In this document: piece by piece, positions 18,954-27,047 of the stretch
How the letters are laid out: each line of letters begins with the position of its first letter
Position numbering within the stretch: position 1 is the stretch's first letter
Assembly: GCA_944381085.1 (NCBI GenBank)
Contig: CALWJX010000007.1
Span: 1-64,000, forward strand
Reading direction: 5' to 3'
From: an uncultured Clostridia bacterium
GTDB taxonomy: Bacteria > Bacillota > Clostridia > Oscillospirales > CAG-272
Length of the DNA: 64,000 nucleotides
Made by a program: the position numbers and the translations under genes
The notes under the pieces: generated by a model
The model's database searches: none
Told to the model about the DNA's origin: nothing
What the model saw: the letters and a program-made list of their open reading frames with translations, nothing else

Positions 18954-19517
18954 ATGACCTCATCATCGAAAAACGCCGCCGAAGTGCGTATACAATGGCT
19001 GCATAAAAAAATCACCAACATGTATTACCCCAACGCCATGCGTCTGGCGGAGAGGTTCGGCATTTCACACAGGCAGGCTCAGAGAGACGTGGATTATCTC
19101 AAAAAAAATCTCGGAGCGCCTTTGGAATACAGCTCCGAGCACAGAGGATATTATTATACCGAGCAGTTTTCCCTGCCCTTTGTCGTGTCCTCCGACAACG
19201 ACGACGCGCTTTCCGAGCTTGTGGATACCATATCCGGAGCCGAGATGAACGCGGAAAACACATTTGTTCAAATGCAATTGCCCTACACCGCGACGGTTGA
19301 AATAACCGACAAGCTCGCCGTAAATTCCTTTAAAGCTTTCATCATATCAAAGGAATCACGCAATCGCTACATCTGCGAATTTCACAATATCGAGCAATTT
19401 CTGGGAGCTTTTATAACACTCAGATCGGACGCGAAAATAATAGAACCTTTCTGGCTGCGCGAAAGACTTGTGCGTATGGCTGAAAACATAATAAAAAACA
19501 ATAAATTTGATAAATAA
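18954..19517 (+). CDS. WYL-family-like transcriptional regulator lacking the WYL core
   Basis: The N-terminal 60 residues form a winged helix-turn-helix of the HTH_11/DeoR type (RIQWLHKKITNMYYPNAMRLAERFGISHRQAQRDVDYL), the DNA-binding module of WYL proteins, followed by the wing GAPLEYSSEHRGYYYTE. The last 80 residues (ATVEITDKLA through LRMAENIIKNNK) look like the C-terminal WCX extension. The WYL ligand domain that normally lies between them is missing, giving 187 aa rather than about 310. It precedes rplJ but the rplJ promoter lies between. It may have lost ligand control; function unknown. Confidence 0.65.
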   Translation: MTSSSKNAAEVRIQWLHKKITNMYYPNAMRLAERFGISHRQAQRDVDYLKKNLGAPLEYSSEHRGYYYTEQFSLPFVVSSDNDDALSELVDTISGAEMNAENTFVQMQLPYTATVEITDKLAVNSFKAFIISKESRNRYICEFHNIEQFLGAFITLRSDAKIIEPFWLRERLVRMAENIIKNNKFDK

Positions 19518-19627
19518 ACCGATACGTCATAAATGTAAACTGTCCGTTCATCGAGACTTGCGCAATATAATATTTCGTCAATGTAAAAGCCAATCCGCAA
19601 AAAATCAAAAAAAATTTCAAAAAACTC

Positions 19628-19656
19628 TTGACAAAGCACTGAATATGTGATATTAT
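19628..19656 (+). promoter_or_regulatory. promoter of rplJ-rplL
   Basis: TTGACA at 19628-19633, 17-base spacer, TATTAT at 19651-19656 (a TATAAT lies three bases further). It sits just before the L10 leader. Confidence 0.8.
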
Positions 19657-19682
19657 AATTAGGTAAATTTTTAAAATCCTAT

Positions 19683-19745
19683 CCAAAGACAGCAGGTTCC
19701 CGTAAAAGCGCAAGCCATCCTGCCGAGGAGAAGCTCCTTTGAATA
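19683..19745 (+). ncRNA. L10 leader (ribosomal protein L10 binding site)
   Basis: The stretch holds the conserved AAAGACAGCAGG and CCTGCCGAGGAG halves that pair to form the kink-turn domain bound by L10(L12)4, followed by the aag-CTCC arm. This matches the Rfam L10_leader consensus as I know it. The L10-L12 complex represses its own synthesis through this element. Confidence 0.9.
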
Positions 19746-19770
19746 TATGTTTCGGAATATTTTCAGGTGT

Positions 19771-19825
19771 CTTTCTGTCCTCGCGGCACACGCGCTGTGC
19801 GGGATATGAAAGATTTTTTTATTTT
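19771..19825 (+). terminator. attenuator hairpin of the L10 leader
   Basis: CTTTC...GAAAG closes a hairpin with an inner GCACA-cgcgc-TGTGC stem (19771-19812), followed by ATTTTTTTATTTT. It is between the L10 leader and rplJ, so it is likely the terminator that L10 binding promotes. Confidence 0.75.
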
Positions 19826-19860
19826 ACACGGTTTATTTCGCTACGGGAGGTGAAAAACAA

Positions 19861-20430
19861 ATGCCAAGTAATGCAATACTCGAACAAAAGCAAAAAATCG
19901 TTGCTGACCTTGCAGAACAGATAAAAACAAGTGCATCCGGCGTAGTTGTCAATTATCAGGGAATAACCGTCGATAAAGATACCGCTCTCAGAAAAGCTCT
20001 CCGCGAAGCAGACGTCAAGTATGTGGTAATGAAAAATACCCTTACCGGCAGGGCCTGCGAAATGTGCGGATACGGCGACATGAAGCAGTATCTCAACGGA
20101 ATGACCGCAATTGCAATCAGTCAGAACGACCCGGTCGCACCCGCGAAAATACTCAAAGAATACGCAGACAAAATCGAATCCTTTAAGATCCTCGCGGGAT
20201 ATGTGGACGGCGGTATTATCGATGCAAACGGCGTGGAGCAGCTTGCTTCCATTCCGTCCAAGGAAGTGCTCATCGCAAAATTCCTCGGCTCCATCAAATC
20301 GCCTGTATATAAGCTTGCTTATGCTCTCCAGGCAGTTGCCGACAAGAACGGCGAAGGAGAAGCTCCGGCGGAAGAAGCGTCCGCGCAGGACACGGCGGAA
20401 ACCGCGGCCGATACCGCGGCTGCAGAATAA
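19861..20430 (+). CDS. rplJ: 50S ribosomal protein L10
   Basis: L10 anchors the L7/L12 stalk and regulates its own operon. The 189-aa protein has the rRNA-binding N-terminal domain (SGVVVNYQGITVDKDTALRKALRE, about residues 26-49; MKNTLTGRACE follows), and a C-terminal helix that binds L12, ending in an Ala/Glu-rich tail. GGGAGGTG precedes ATG. Relative to most bacteria the upstream rplK-rplA genes are missing here. Confidence 0.97.
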   Translation: MPSNAILEQKQKIVADLAEQIKTSASGVVVNYQGITVDKDTALRKALREADVKYVVMKNTLTGRACEMCGYGDMKQYLNGMTAIAISQNDPVAPAKILKEYADKIESFKILAGYVDGGIIDANGVEQLASIPSKEVLIAKFLGSIKSPVYKLAYALQAVADKNGEGEAPAEEASAQDTAETAADTAAAE

Positions 20431-20489
20431 TCCGCTTTGAAACAATTTAATTAAAAGTTTTATTTTTACATTTCAGGAGGTATATTAAA

Positions 20490-20873
20490 ATGGCATCCGA
20501 AAAGATTACAAATATTGTTGAAGAAATCAAGTCTCTTACAATTATGGAGCTCAATGACCTTGTCAAAGCGGTTGAGGAAGAATTCGGCGTTTCCGCAGCG
20601 GCTCCCGTAGGCGTAGCGGTTGCGGCCGCAGGCGGCGCAGCAGCTCCCGCAGCTGAGGAAAAAACTGAATTTGACGTTATTCTTACCGCGTTCGGCGACA
20701 AGAAGCTCAATGTCATCAAGGCTGTTCGTGAAATCACAGGTCTTGGACTTAAGGAAGCTAAGGATATGGTCGAGGGTTGCCCGAAGCCTGTTAAGGAAGG
20801 CGTTTCCAAGGACGAAGCAGAAAAGATCAAGGCTGCTCTTGCCGAAGCAGGCGCTACAGTTGAAATAAAGTAA
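20490..20873 (+). CDS. rplL: 50S ribosomal protein L7/L12
   Basis: The stalk protein recruits translation GTPases. The 127-aa protein has the N-terminal dimerisation domain ([19 protein letters not shown]), an Ala/Pro-rich hinge (about residues 36-56) and the C-terminal factor-binding domain with [21 protein letters not shown] and [19 protein letters not shown]. It is followed by a terminator, not by rpoB. Confidence 0.98.
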   Translation: MASEKITNIVEEIKSLTIMELNDLVKAVEEEFGVSAAAPVGVAVAAAGGAAAPAAEEKTEFDVILTAFGDKKLNVIKAVREITGLGLKEAKDMVEGCPKPVKEGVSKDEAEKIKAALAEAGATVEIK

Positions 20874-20938
20874 TTCAACCGCAAACTTTGCCCTATGGCA
20901 AACCAGATCTGCTGATTTTTAATAGGATAAATTACAAT

Positions 20939-20974
20939 GCCGAAAGGAGATTCTCTTCTTTCGGCTTATTTTTT
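20939..20974 (+). terminator. terminator of rplJ-rplL
   Basis: GCCGAAAG (20939-20946) and CTTTCGGC (20958-20965) form a hairpin followed by TTATTTTTT. Confidence 0.92.
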
Positions 20975-21029
20975 GAATAAACGGCTTTGCGGACGGCAAA
21001 AATAATTATAAATAATTTTCAATTACCTC

Positions 21030-21058
21030 TTGACAAATTTTGCGTTATGTGATAATAT
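21030..21058 (+). promoter_or_regulatory. promoter of the SGNH hydrolase gene
   Basis: TTGACA (21030-21035), 17-base spacer, TAATAT (21053-21058), 42 bases before the ATG. Confidence 0.75.
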
Positions 21059-21099
21059 AGTATTGTAAACCATATTTGATGTTTTTAGGAAGTGTTTTT

Positions 21100-21786
21100 A
21101 TGGCTTTTAATAACAAAATAGCTGTCATCTGGGGGGATTCGGTCGCAAAAGGCGTAATCTGGAACGAGGAACGAGGAAGATACACTTTATCTCCTCATGC
21201 CGCCGCCGCAATCGTATCCGAAAATACCGGAATCTCCGTAAACAACCGTTCAAGAATGGGACTCACTTCATCCGAGGGGATGGCTCTCATGAAATCAGAC
21301 ATTGATAAAGGAGTCAAAGGAGACTATGCAGTTATAGAATTCGGCGGCAACGACTGCGACTTTTTGTGGAAAGAAATCAGTGACAATCCGAACGGCAGGC
21401 ATTACCCGAGAACAACCGCCGCAGAATATGAAGACAATATAAAGGAAATGGTAAAAAAAGCAAGAGAACACAGAATGAAGCCCGTGCTGCTCACGCTCCC
21501 TCCTATCAACTCCAGACTTTATTTTAACTTTATCTCAAAGGGAAAATCGCCCGAAAACATTTTGTCATGGCTGGGAGACACCGGCCATATATACAGATAT
21601 CATGAAAGATATTCGGCTATTGTGACAAAAATCGCGAGAGAATGTCATTGCCGCTTAATAGATATCCGTTCGGCTTTTCTCGACATCTGGGATACTAAGG
21701 ATTTTTTCTGCGTCGACGGCATACATCCCTCGCAAAAAGGTCAGGAATTTATAGGCAACACTATACTAAAAGCCGTGTCAGACTAA
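21100..21786 (+). CDS. SGNH/GDSL-family hydrolase
   Basis: A cytoplasmic esterase or lipase-like enzyme. The block I nucleophile is in IWGDSVAKG (about residues 11-17), the Gly of block II may be in NRSRMGLTSSEG, block III is EFGGNDCD (GxND, about residue 81) and block V is VDGIHPSQKG (Asp-x-x-His, about residue 212). No signal peptide is present. The ATG at 21100 with AGGAAG upstream is preferred to the TTG at 21076. Substrate unknown; the family includes acyl-hydrolases of lipids and glycans. Single-gene transcription unit. Confidence 0.85.
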   Translation: MAFNNKIAVIWGDSVAKGVIWNEERGRYTLSPHAAAAIVSENTGISVNNRSRMGLTSSEGMALMKSDIDKGVKGDYAVIEFGGNDCDFLWKEISDNPNGRHYPRTTAAEYEDNIKEMVKKAREHRMKPVLLTLPPINSRLYFNFISKGKSPENILSWLGDTGHIYRYHERYSAIVTKIARECHCRLIDIRSAFLDIWDTKDFFCVDGIHPSQKGQEFIGNTILKAVSD

Positions 21787-21903
21787 AAAACGACTTTCCG
21801 CTAAAACCTGATTATAATATTAATTTATTCAATTCAGATTTATAACGGCGGGCAATACAAATCTCCTGTTGTATTGCATAGGCCATTTCATTATACAACA
21901 AAA

Positions 21904-21952
21904 TGGGGGACTGACGCGCCAAGCATCTCTTGGTATAGCGTCAGTCCCCTGT
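21904..21952 (-). terminator. terminator of trpB
   Basis: GGGGACTGACGC and GCGTCAGTCCCC form a 12-bp stem (about 21905-21951) with an inner arm, and the minus strand continues CATTTTGTTG. It may act on both strands. Confidence 0.8.
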
Positions 21953-22000
21953 TATTTATGCGTCTTCCGAGTATTTTCGAAAACAATTTTTTTCAAAATA

Positions 22001-23377
22001 TTACACGTCCACACGGGGAAGCTTGTCAAAATTCGCCTGTATCTCCTCGTCCGTAGGAATATAGTCGGTCATCTGACCGTCGTTGTACTTCTGATAAGCC
22101 ACCATATCGAAATAACCCGTTCCGGTAAGTCCGAAAACTATAGTCTTCTCCTCCCCGGTCTCCTTGCACTTCATAGCCTCGTCAATAGCCACACGTATCG
22201 CGTGAGCGCTTTCCGGTGCCGGAAGAATTCCCTCAACTCTGGCAAACTGAACGGCCGCCTCAAAGACATCGGTCTGAGCGACAGACACCGCTTCCATAAG
22301 CTTATCATGGTAAAGCTGTGAAAGTACGGAACTCATTCCGTGATATCTCAACCCACCCGCGTGATTTGCAGACGGAATAAAGCCGCTGCCTAAAGTATAC
22401 ATCTTGGCAAGCGGGCATACCATGCCTGTATCGCAATAATCATACGCGAATTTACCTCTCGTAAAGCTGGGGCAGGACGCCGGTTCTACGGCTATAATAC
22501 GGTAATCGGCCTCGCCTCTGAGTTTTTCGCCCATAAACGGAGATATAAGCCCTCCCAAATTAGAACCGCCGCCGGCGCATCCGATAATGATATCCGCCTT
22601 AATTCCGTATTTGTCGAGCGCCGTTTTTGTCTCAAGACCTATAATCGACTGATGAAGCAATACCTGATTGAGCACACTTCCCAAAACATAACGGTATCCC
22701 TTGTTTTTCACAGCCGTTTCCACCGCCTCGGAAATTGCGCAGCCCAGACTTCCCGTTGTTCCGGGATGCTCCGCGAGTATTTTTCTTCCCACCTCTGTCT
22801 CCATGGACGGCGAAGGAGTTACAGAAGCGCCGTACGTCCTCATGACCTCACGGCGGAAGGGTTTCTGCTCATAAGACACTTTTACCATATATACCTTGCA
22901 GTCAAGTCCGAAATATGAGCAAGCCATCGAAAGCGCTGTACCCCACTGCCCCGCTCCGGTCTCGGTGGTAACTCCGACAAGTCCCTGCTCTTTCGCGTAA
23001 TACGCCTGAGCTATAGCGGAATTGAGCTTGTGGCTGCCACTTGTGTTGTTGCCTTCAAACTTATAGTAAATCTTCGCGGGAGTCTGTAACTTTTCTTCAA
23101 GGCAGTACGCCCTTACAAGCGGAGACGGACGGTACATTTTATAGAACTTTTTAATTTCATCGGGAATCTCAAAATACGGCGTTGTGTCGTCAAGCTCCTG
23201 TTTTACAAGCTCGTCGCAAAATACTCCGGACAATTCCTGTGCCGTCATCGGCTTTAAAGTCTGCGGATTTAGCAGCGCCGCCGGCTTATTTTTCATATCG
23301 GCGCGCAGATTGTACCATGCTTTCGGCATTTCGGATTCTTCAAGATAAATTTTGTAGGGAATTTTTTCGTTTGACAT
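22001..23377 (-). CDS. trpB: tryptophan synthase beta-like protein, TrpB2 type
   Basis: PLP enzyme that condenses indole with serine to give tryptophan. The 458-aa sequence belongs to the long TrpB2 class rather than the alpha-partnered TrpB1: it starts with an extra N-terminal domain (KIYLEESEMPKAWYNLRAD) and has the PLP lysine Lys117 in GNNTSGSHKLNSA, the phosphate-binding GCAGGGSNLGG and the GAGQWG motif. No trpA or other trp genes are near, so it may salvage indole. ATG 23377 is five bases from GGAGG. Expression is probably controlled by the tryptophan T-box upstream. Confidence 0.93.
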   Translation of the reverse strand: MSNEKIPYKIYLEESEMPKAWYNLRADMKNKPAALLNPQTLKPMTAQELSGVFCDELVKQELDDTTPYFEIPDEIKKFYKMYRPSPLVRAYCLEEKLQTPAKIYYKFEGNNTSGSHKLNSAIAQAYYAKEQGLVGVTTETGAGQWGTALSMACSYFGLDCKVYMVKVSYEQKPFRREVMRTYGASVTPSPSMETEVGRKILAEHPGTTGSLGCAISEAVETAVKNKGYRYVLGSVLNQVLLHQSIIGLETKTALDKYGIKADIIIGCAGGGSNLGGLISPFMGEKLRGEADYRIIAVEPASCPSFTRGKFAYDYCDTGMVCPLAKMYTLGSGFIPSANHAGGLRYHGMSSVLSQLYHDKLMEAVSVAQTDVFEAAVQFARVEGILPAPESAHAIRVAIDEAMKCKETGEEKTIVFGLTGTGYFDMVAYQKYNDGQMTDYIPTDEEIQANFDKLPRVDV

Positions 23378-23492
23378 AATTGCCTCCATTCTGCCCTCGG
23401 GCTGATAAATTTATTGAATGACGCCGTTATCGACCGACAATTGTTATGCCGTAAAATATCAGACCTCATCCGGAAGTTTTCGGGACAGAAAA

Positions 23493-23776
23493 CAAAAAAC
23501 CTGTCCCAGTAAATTGCTGGGACAGGACAAATACAATCCTGCGGTGCCACCCGGCTTGACGCAAAAGCGCCCACTTACGCATACTCAAAATATGCAGACC
23601 TTTTTCTACGGAGAGTCCTGCTCCGTCTCACCTACTAAAACATAAGCAAAAAAGCAATACATTTATTCAGCTCGCCCTCGGAAGCCCATTCAGCCGCATG
23701 TTTTCCGCCGCAATCACACCGCCTGCGACTCTCTGTGGAAAAAGTGATGAAGCTTACTTGCTCTTCCTCATCGGTT
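23493..23776 (-). ncRNA. T-box leader, tryptophan specifier
   Basis: The minus strand holds the T-box bulge sequence GGGTGGCACCGCAGG (23539-23553 area), the invariant pairing site for the tRNA acceptor end. Upstream are AG-bulge and GGTGTGA stem I elements, and the specifier region reads CTGAA-TGG-GCTTCC, giving UGG (Trp), which fits trpB. Downstream a terminator hairpin, CCTGTCCCAG with CTGGGACAGG (23500-23526), is followed by TTTTTTGTTTT. Uncharged tRNA-Trp should favour the antiterminator. Confidence 0.92.
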
Positions 23777-23782
23777 TATTGT

Positions 23783-23811
23783 ATTATATCACTTTTTATC
23801 TCTTTTGTCAA
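23783..23811 (-). promoter_or_regulatory. promoter of the trpB T-box transcript
   Basis: Minus strand TTGACA (23806-23811), 17-base spacer, TATAAT (23783-23788): perfect consensus. Confidence 0.9.
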
Positions 23812-23856
23812 TAGAATTCAGCAAATTAAATTTATTTTTCAATAACGGTTTAAATA

Positions 23857-23885
23857 TTGACAACCCAATTCCAAAATGATATAAT
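23857..23885 (+). promoter_or_regulatory. promoter of the isomerase/epimerase-like gene
   Basis: TTGACA (23857-23862), 17-base spacer, TATAAT (23880-23885), divergent from the trpB promoter 45 bases away. Confidence 0.9.
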
Positions 23886-23934
23886 TAAAATACAGTCGGT
23901 TCTCCGAATTTCAAACTCTGAAAGGATAAAAATT

Positions 23935-24801
23935 ATGCTGTACTCGTCTCAAACGGAAGTATCGGTTCATACCTTCGGTCTGTATGACGGAATAAAGGCA
24001 ATGATAAACGCCGGGTTTCCCTGTATTGACCTTACAATGTTCTCGGACTACTCTTATATTTTTGAGCCCGATTGGAAAGAAACCGCAAAGAAATTAAAAA
24101 AGCTCGCAAAGGAAAACAATGTATTTTTCAATCAGGCGCACGCGCCGTTCGGCGGCGGATATGAGCACTATACAAGCGTTCTGATCCCTCAGTTCGGGCG
24201 TGTATTTGAGTTTGCCGGAATGCTCGGAATAAAAAACGTAGTGGTACACCCGCTTCAGAAAGGAGAATATTACGGGCATGAGAACGAACTCTTTGAGATG
24301 AATATGGAGTTTTATTCTTCTGTCGCCGCCGACGCAAAAAACGCGGGAGTAAAAATAGCCATTGAAAACATGTGGCAGACAACCCGTGTAAACCACCGCG
24401 TAATAGATGATGTCTGCGCCGACCCGCGGGAGCTTATAAAATATTACGACACTCTCAATGACCCGGATGCTTTCACGATATGCCTTGACATAGGACATGT
24501 CGCAATCTGCGGACGCGAACCGCAGGAAGCCATAAAAATGATCGGACACGAACGCTTGGGAGCGTTGCATGTACACGACGTCGATTACATATCCGACCTG
24601 CATACCCTGCCCGGTCTCGGAAAAATCAATTGGGATGAAGTATGCCTGGCATTGGCGAAAATCGATTACCGCGGCGAATTAACGCTTGAAGCCGATAATT
24701 TTCTCAGAAATTTTGACGATTCGTTCAAGCCGACGGCGCTCAGATTCATGTCCGAACGCGCAAAAAGTCTCGCCTGCCGGATCGACAGCCTCAGAAAATA
24801 A
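23935..24801 (+). CDS. sugar phosphate isomerase/epimerase-like TIM-barrel protein
   Basis: The protein (288 aa from ATG 23935) belongs to the xylose-isomerase-like TIM-barrel superfamily (AP_endonuc_2), which includes sugar isomerases, epimerases and inosose dehydratase-type enzymes. Typical metal-site motifs are seen: NQAHAPF (His near residue 70), KNVVVHPLQ, IAIENMW (Glu), CLDIGHVAI (Asp and His), LHVHDVD and the final LTLEADNF (Glu). Longer readings to 23857 overlap the promoter and are rejected. Substrate cannot be told from sequence; neighbours give no pathway. Confidence 0.82.
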   Translation: MLYSSQTEVSVHTFGLYDGIKAMINAGFPCIDLTMFSDYSYIFEPDWKETAKKLKKLAKENNVFFNQAHAPFGGGYEHYTSVLIPQFGRVFEFAGMLGIKNVVVHPLQKGEYYGHENELFEMNMEFYSSVAADAKNAGVKIAIENMWQTTRVNHRVIDDVCADPRELIKYYDTLNDPDAFTICLDIGHVAICGREPQEAIKMIGHERLGALHVHDVDYISDLHTLPGLGKINWDEVCLALAKIDYRGELTLEADNFLRNFDDSFKPTALRFMSERAKSLACRIDSLRK

Positions 24802-24840
24802 AAATTCAAATAAAAATCAGCGGGAAATTAAAAAAACATA

Positions 24841-24869
24841 TTGAAAAAATCCTTACATTATGATATAAT
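24841..24869 (+). promoter_or_regulatory. promoter upstream of tRNA-Arg
   Basis: TTGAAA (24841-24846), 17-base spacer, TATAAT (24864-24869). Transcription would begin about 155 bases before the tRNA. Confidence 0.8.
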
Positions 24870-24933
24870 ATACAGTGTCGCAGTTTTTACGGCGGCGCTC
24901 ACCTTAAGATACTTAATTCAAAAAAATAAAAGC

Positions 24934-25020
24934 CGAAAAACTCCGTAAATCATGTTATCTCAAATCAAAATTAAACTTTCCATATACACGGTTGATTTAT
25001 ACCGCGCACGGAGTTTTTCG
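24934..25020 (+). other. 13-bp inverted repeat in the tRNA-Arg 5' leader
   Basis: CGAAAAACTCCGT (24934-24946 area) is matched by ACGGAGTTTTTCG (25008-25020 area) with a loop of about 60 bases. It lies between the promoter and the tRNA, so it would fold in the primary transcript. Role unknown; it could mark a small RNA or a processing signal. Confidence 0.5.
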
Positions 25021-25029
25021 TTTATATAA

Positions 25030-25106
25030 CTGCCCGTGGCACAGCTGGATAGCGCGTCAGACTCCGACTCTGAAGGCCAGCGGTTCGAATCCGCTCGGGC
25101 AGGCCA
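25030..25106 (+). tRNA. tRNA-Arg (anticodon CCG), CCA encoded
   Basis: The acceptor stem is CTGCCCG (25030-25036) with CGGGCAG (25096-25102), then G73 and an encoded CCA. U8 is present, the D-loop has AGCTGGATA, the anticodon loop is CTCCGAC (anticodon CCG, codon CGG) between TCAGA and TCTGA, and the T-arm is AGCGG-TTCGAAT-CCGCT. All stems pair except one A-C in the D-stem. Confidence 0.95.
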
Positions 25107-25110
25107 ATAA

Positions 25111-25146
25111 AAAACGCAGGCAGATTTTAAGCCCGCGTTTTTTTAT
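25111..25146 (+). terminator. terminator after tRNA-Arg
   Basis: AAAACGC-agg and ccc-GCGTTTT form a hairpin followed by a T run (to 25146). Confidence 0.85.
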
Positions 25147-25230
25147 TAAGCTTATCGATTCCTATCGGCATCATATCGATGTATGTAAAGTTCATACAAA
25201 AAACAGATACAAACAAAATGTGAAAACATA

Positions 25231-25259
25231 TTGACATTTGCTCCATGGTATTGTATAAT
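25231..25259 (+). promoter_or_regulatory. promoter of the large lipoprotein gene
   Basis: TTGACA (25231-25236), 17-base spacer, TATAAT (25254-25259): perfect consensus. Confidence 0.9.
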
Positions 25260-25339
25260 TATCATAATGTACAACATCATTGTAAAAAGTCAGAAATATA
25301 TTGTGCATTACATTTAATATGTTTTTAGGAGAACAAGCA

Positions 25340-26920
25340 ATGAAAAAAATATCCTTATTGATTTCTGCGGTCCTGGTCTGCATTATGCTCGTTTTCACCT
25401 CATGCTCCGAGCAGTCCAAAGCCATGAATTATTTTAACGGTGATTTCAAAGAATCCGCCGTCTACACAACCTCCCGTCAAATAACATCCGTAGCCGGAGA
25501 GCTTGTCGGATTTGAAAACGGAATAGCCGTGTTCAGAGATGTGAAGTCAAAAACCGAAAAGTTTTATGTTTATGACATAAAAAACGATACCGTTTTGTTT
25601 GAATACACGAAAGAAGCAGACGACGACACGTACATAGAAGCTGAAACCGTAAAGAACAATGAAGATATTGCCGTCATCATAAGATATCGAAAAGCAAATT
25701 CCATCGGCGACGTCAAAAAAGCGGAGCTGTATCAAGGAAGCAATCTGATAGCAAGCTTTGAGGGTGACAAACAAATATATTACAATTCCGATGTTGTCGT
25801 TTTCGGCTCTGAGGCTTACAGATTTGATGATTCCGAGCTCAAAAAAGTCTTCGATATCCCGGAATACAAAAAAATTCCGGAAAAACTGGATACTGTAAAC
25901 GACAAATACCTGTATATATACAACGAGGACAATTCGGTAAGCGTGCTTGACAAGAGTTATAATCTGGTCACAAATTATTATCCTCCTCAGGCGGACTCCA
26001 CCCTTGCTTTTGTGCTTGACAACGGCAATATATTCTGCAGGTCCGTGACGCTTTTGCCTGACGACACGTCCGACTATACGGTTTACGACTACGCCGAAAA
26101 GTTAGGCGTGCCGGGCGAAAGCGAAGGCAAGATAAAAGCTGATATAAGATATGAAATATATGACGTTTCAAGCGAAGAATCTTCCGAAGTAAAGCTTGAT
26201 TATCTGATAAGCGCGGTATTGCCGAGGTTTTTGTATACTTCCTCCGACGAAATCATTTTCAATGACAAAGCCGACAATATCGCCGTGGGTCAAAAAATCA
26301 TAAACAATACCGTTTCAGACGATGAAGAAATTCTGGCGGTCAACGACAAACTCAAAATAAAGGCAGACCTTAATTCAATAATAAAAAATTCCTCCGCGAC
26401 CCTGCTCACGGACAAAACCTGGATGCTTAAGGACAGCAATAATTATATACGGATAATAAATGACAACGCCAAAATCATTGCTGAATTTTACGCTTCTTCG
26501 GATATTGCGGCCAACGAAAAATATATAATAACTTCATCCTGTATATACGATTTTGAAATGAACAAATTATTTGATTTCGGGGCGGAAGGATACACATACT
26601 GCGGTAAAACCTCCAAAACAGTGATACTTTCAAAGGGGTCGGATTTAAGTATTGAATATTTTGTTTACAACGGGTCAACTGTCGGGATATCAGACGAAAA
26701 CCTCAGCAACGAGCTGGTAACAGTTTCGGACAGCTACTTTACTGTTCAGTCTATAGGCGATAACGGACCGCAAAACCAATACTATAATGATTCCGGTGAT
26801 GTTATCCAAACCACAAAAAGCGGTAATATTGCCGACAAAATATATGAATATGAAGACTGCGCACTGCTTGTTTCGACCGATGATAACGAAAACATAACGT
26901 ATTACCGTTTCGGTCAATAA
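25340..26920 (+). CDS. large lipoprotein, possibly beta-propeller
   Basis: A 526-aa secreted lipoprotein. The signal MKKISLLISAVLVCIMLVF ends in the lipobox FTSC (Cys near residue 22), so it is anchored to the outer face of the membrane. The rest has no membrane segment and no enzyme motif I recognise. It shows repeated short strands of the kind DYxVYD, ExxEEILAVNDKLKI, YIIxSSCIYDFEMNKLF and EYEDCALLVSTDDNENI, which read like successive blades of a beta-propeller (inference). Start: ATG 25340 with TAGGAG; the earlier in-frame start lacks a ribosome binding site. Followed by two paralogous membrane proteins in the same direction. Confidence 0.75.
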   Translation: MKKISLLISAVLVCIMLVFTSCSEQSKAMNYFNGDFKESAVYTTSRQITSVAGELVGFENGIAVFRDVKSKTEKFYVYDIKNDTVLFEYTKEADDDTYIEAETVKNNEDIAVIIRYRKANSIGDVKKAELYQGSNLIASFEGDKQIYYNSDVVVFGSEAYRFDDSELKKVFDIPEYKKIPEKLDTVNDKYLYIYNEDNSVSVLDKSYNLVTNYYPPQADSTLAFVLDNGNIFCRSVTLLPDDTSDYTVYDYAEKLGVPGESEGKIKADIRYEIYDVSSEESSEVKLDYLISAVLPRFLYTSSDEIIFNDKADNIAVGQKIINNTVSDDEEILAVNDKLKIKADLNSIIKNSSATLLTDKTWMLKDSNNYIRIINDNAKIIAEFYASSDIAANEKYIITSSCIYDFEMNKLFDFGAEGYTYCGKTSKTVILSKGSDLSIEYFVYNGSTVGISDENLSNELVTVSDSYFTVQSIGDNGPQNQYYNDSGDVIQTTKSGNIADKIYEYEDCALLVSTDDNENITYYRFGQ

Positions 26921-27012
26921 TAAATATCGGCATTAAGATTTTCGGAAAGAAGTCATGTTAAAATACGTGTTCAACCGCTTTAAAGTTATTTATTCAAATT
27001 ATTTCTGTCTGA

Positions 27013-27035
27013 GCCGCCCGCCGGCGGCATGAGGT
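27013..27035 (+). promoter_or_regulatory. hairpin immediately before the Shine-Dalgarno
   Basis: GCCGCC-cgcc-GGCGGC (27013-27028) is followed by ATGAGGT, the ribosome binding site. The same arrangement precedes the genes at 37913 and 51982. Confidence 0.55.
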
Positions 27036-27047
27036 ATTAATATTGAT

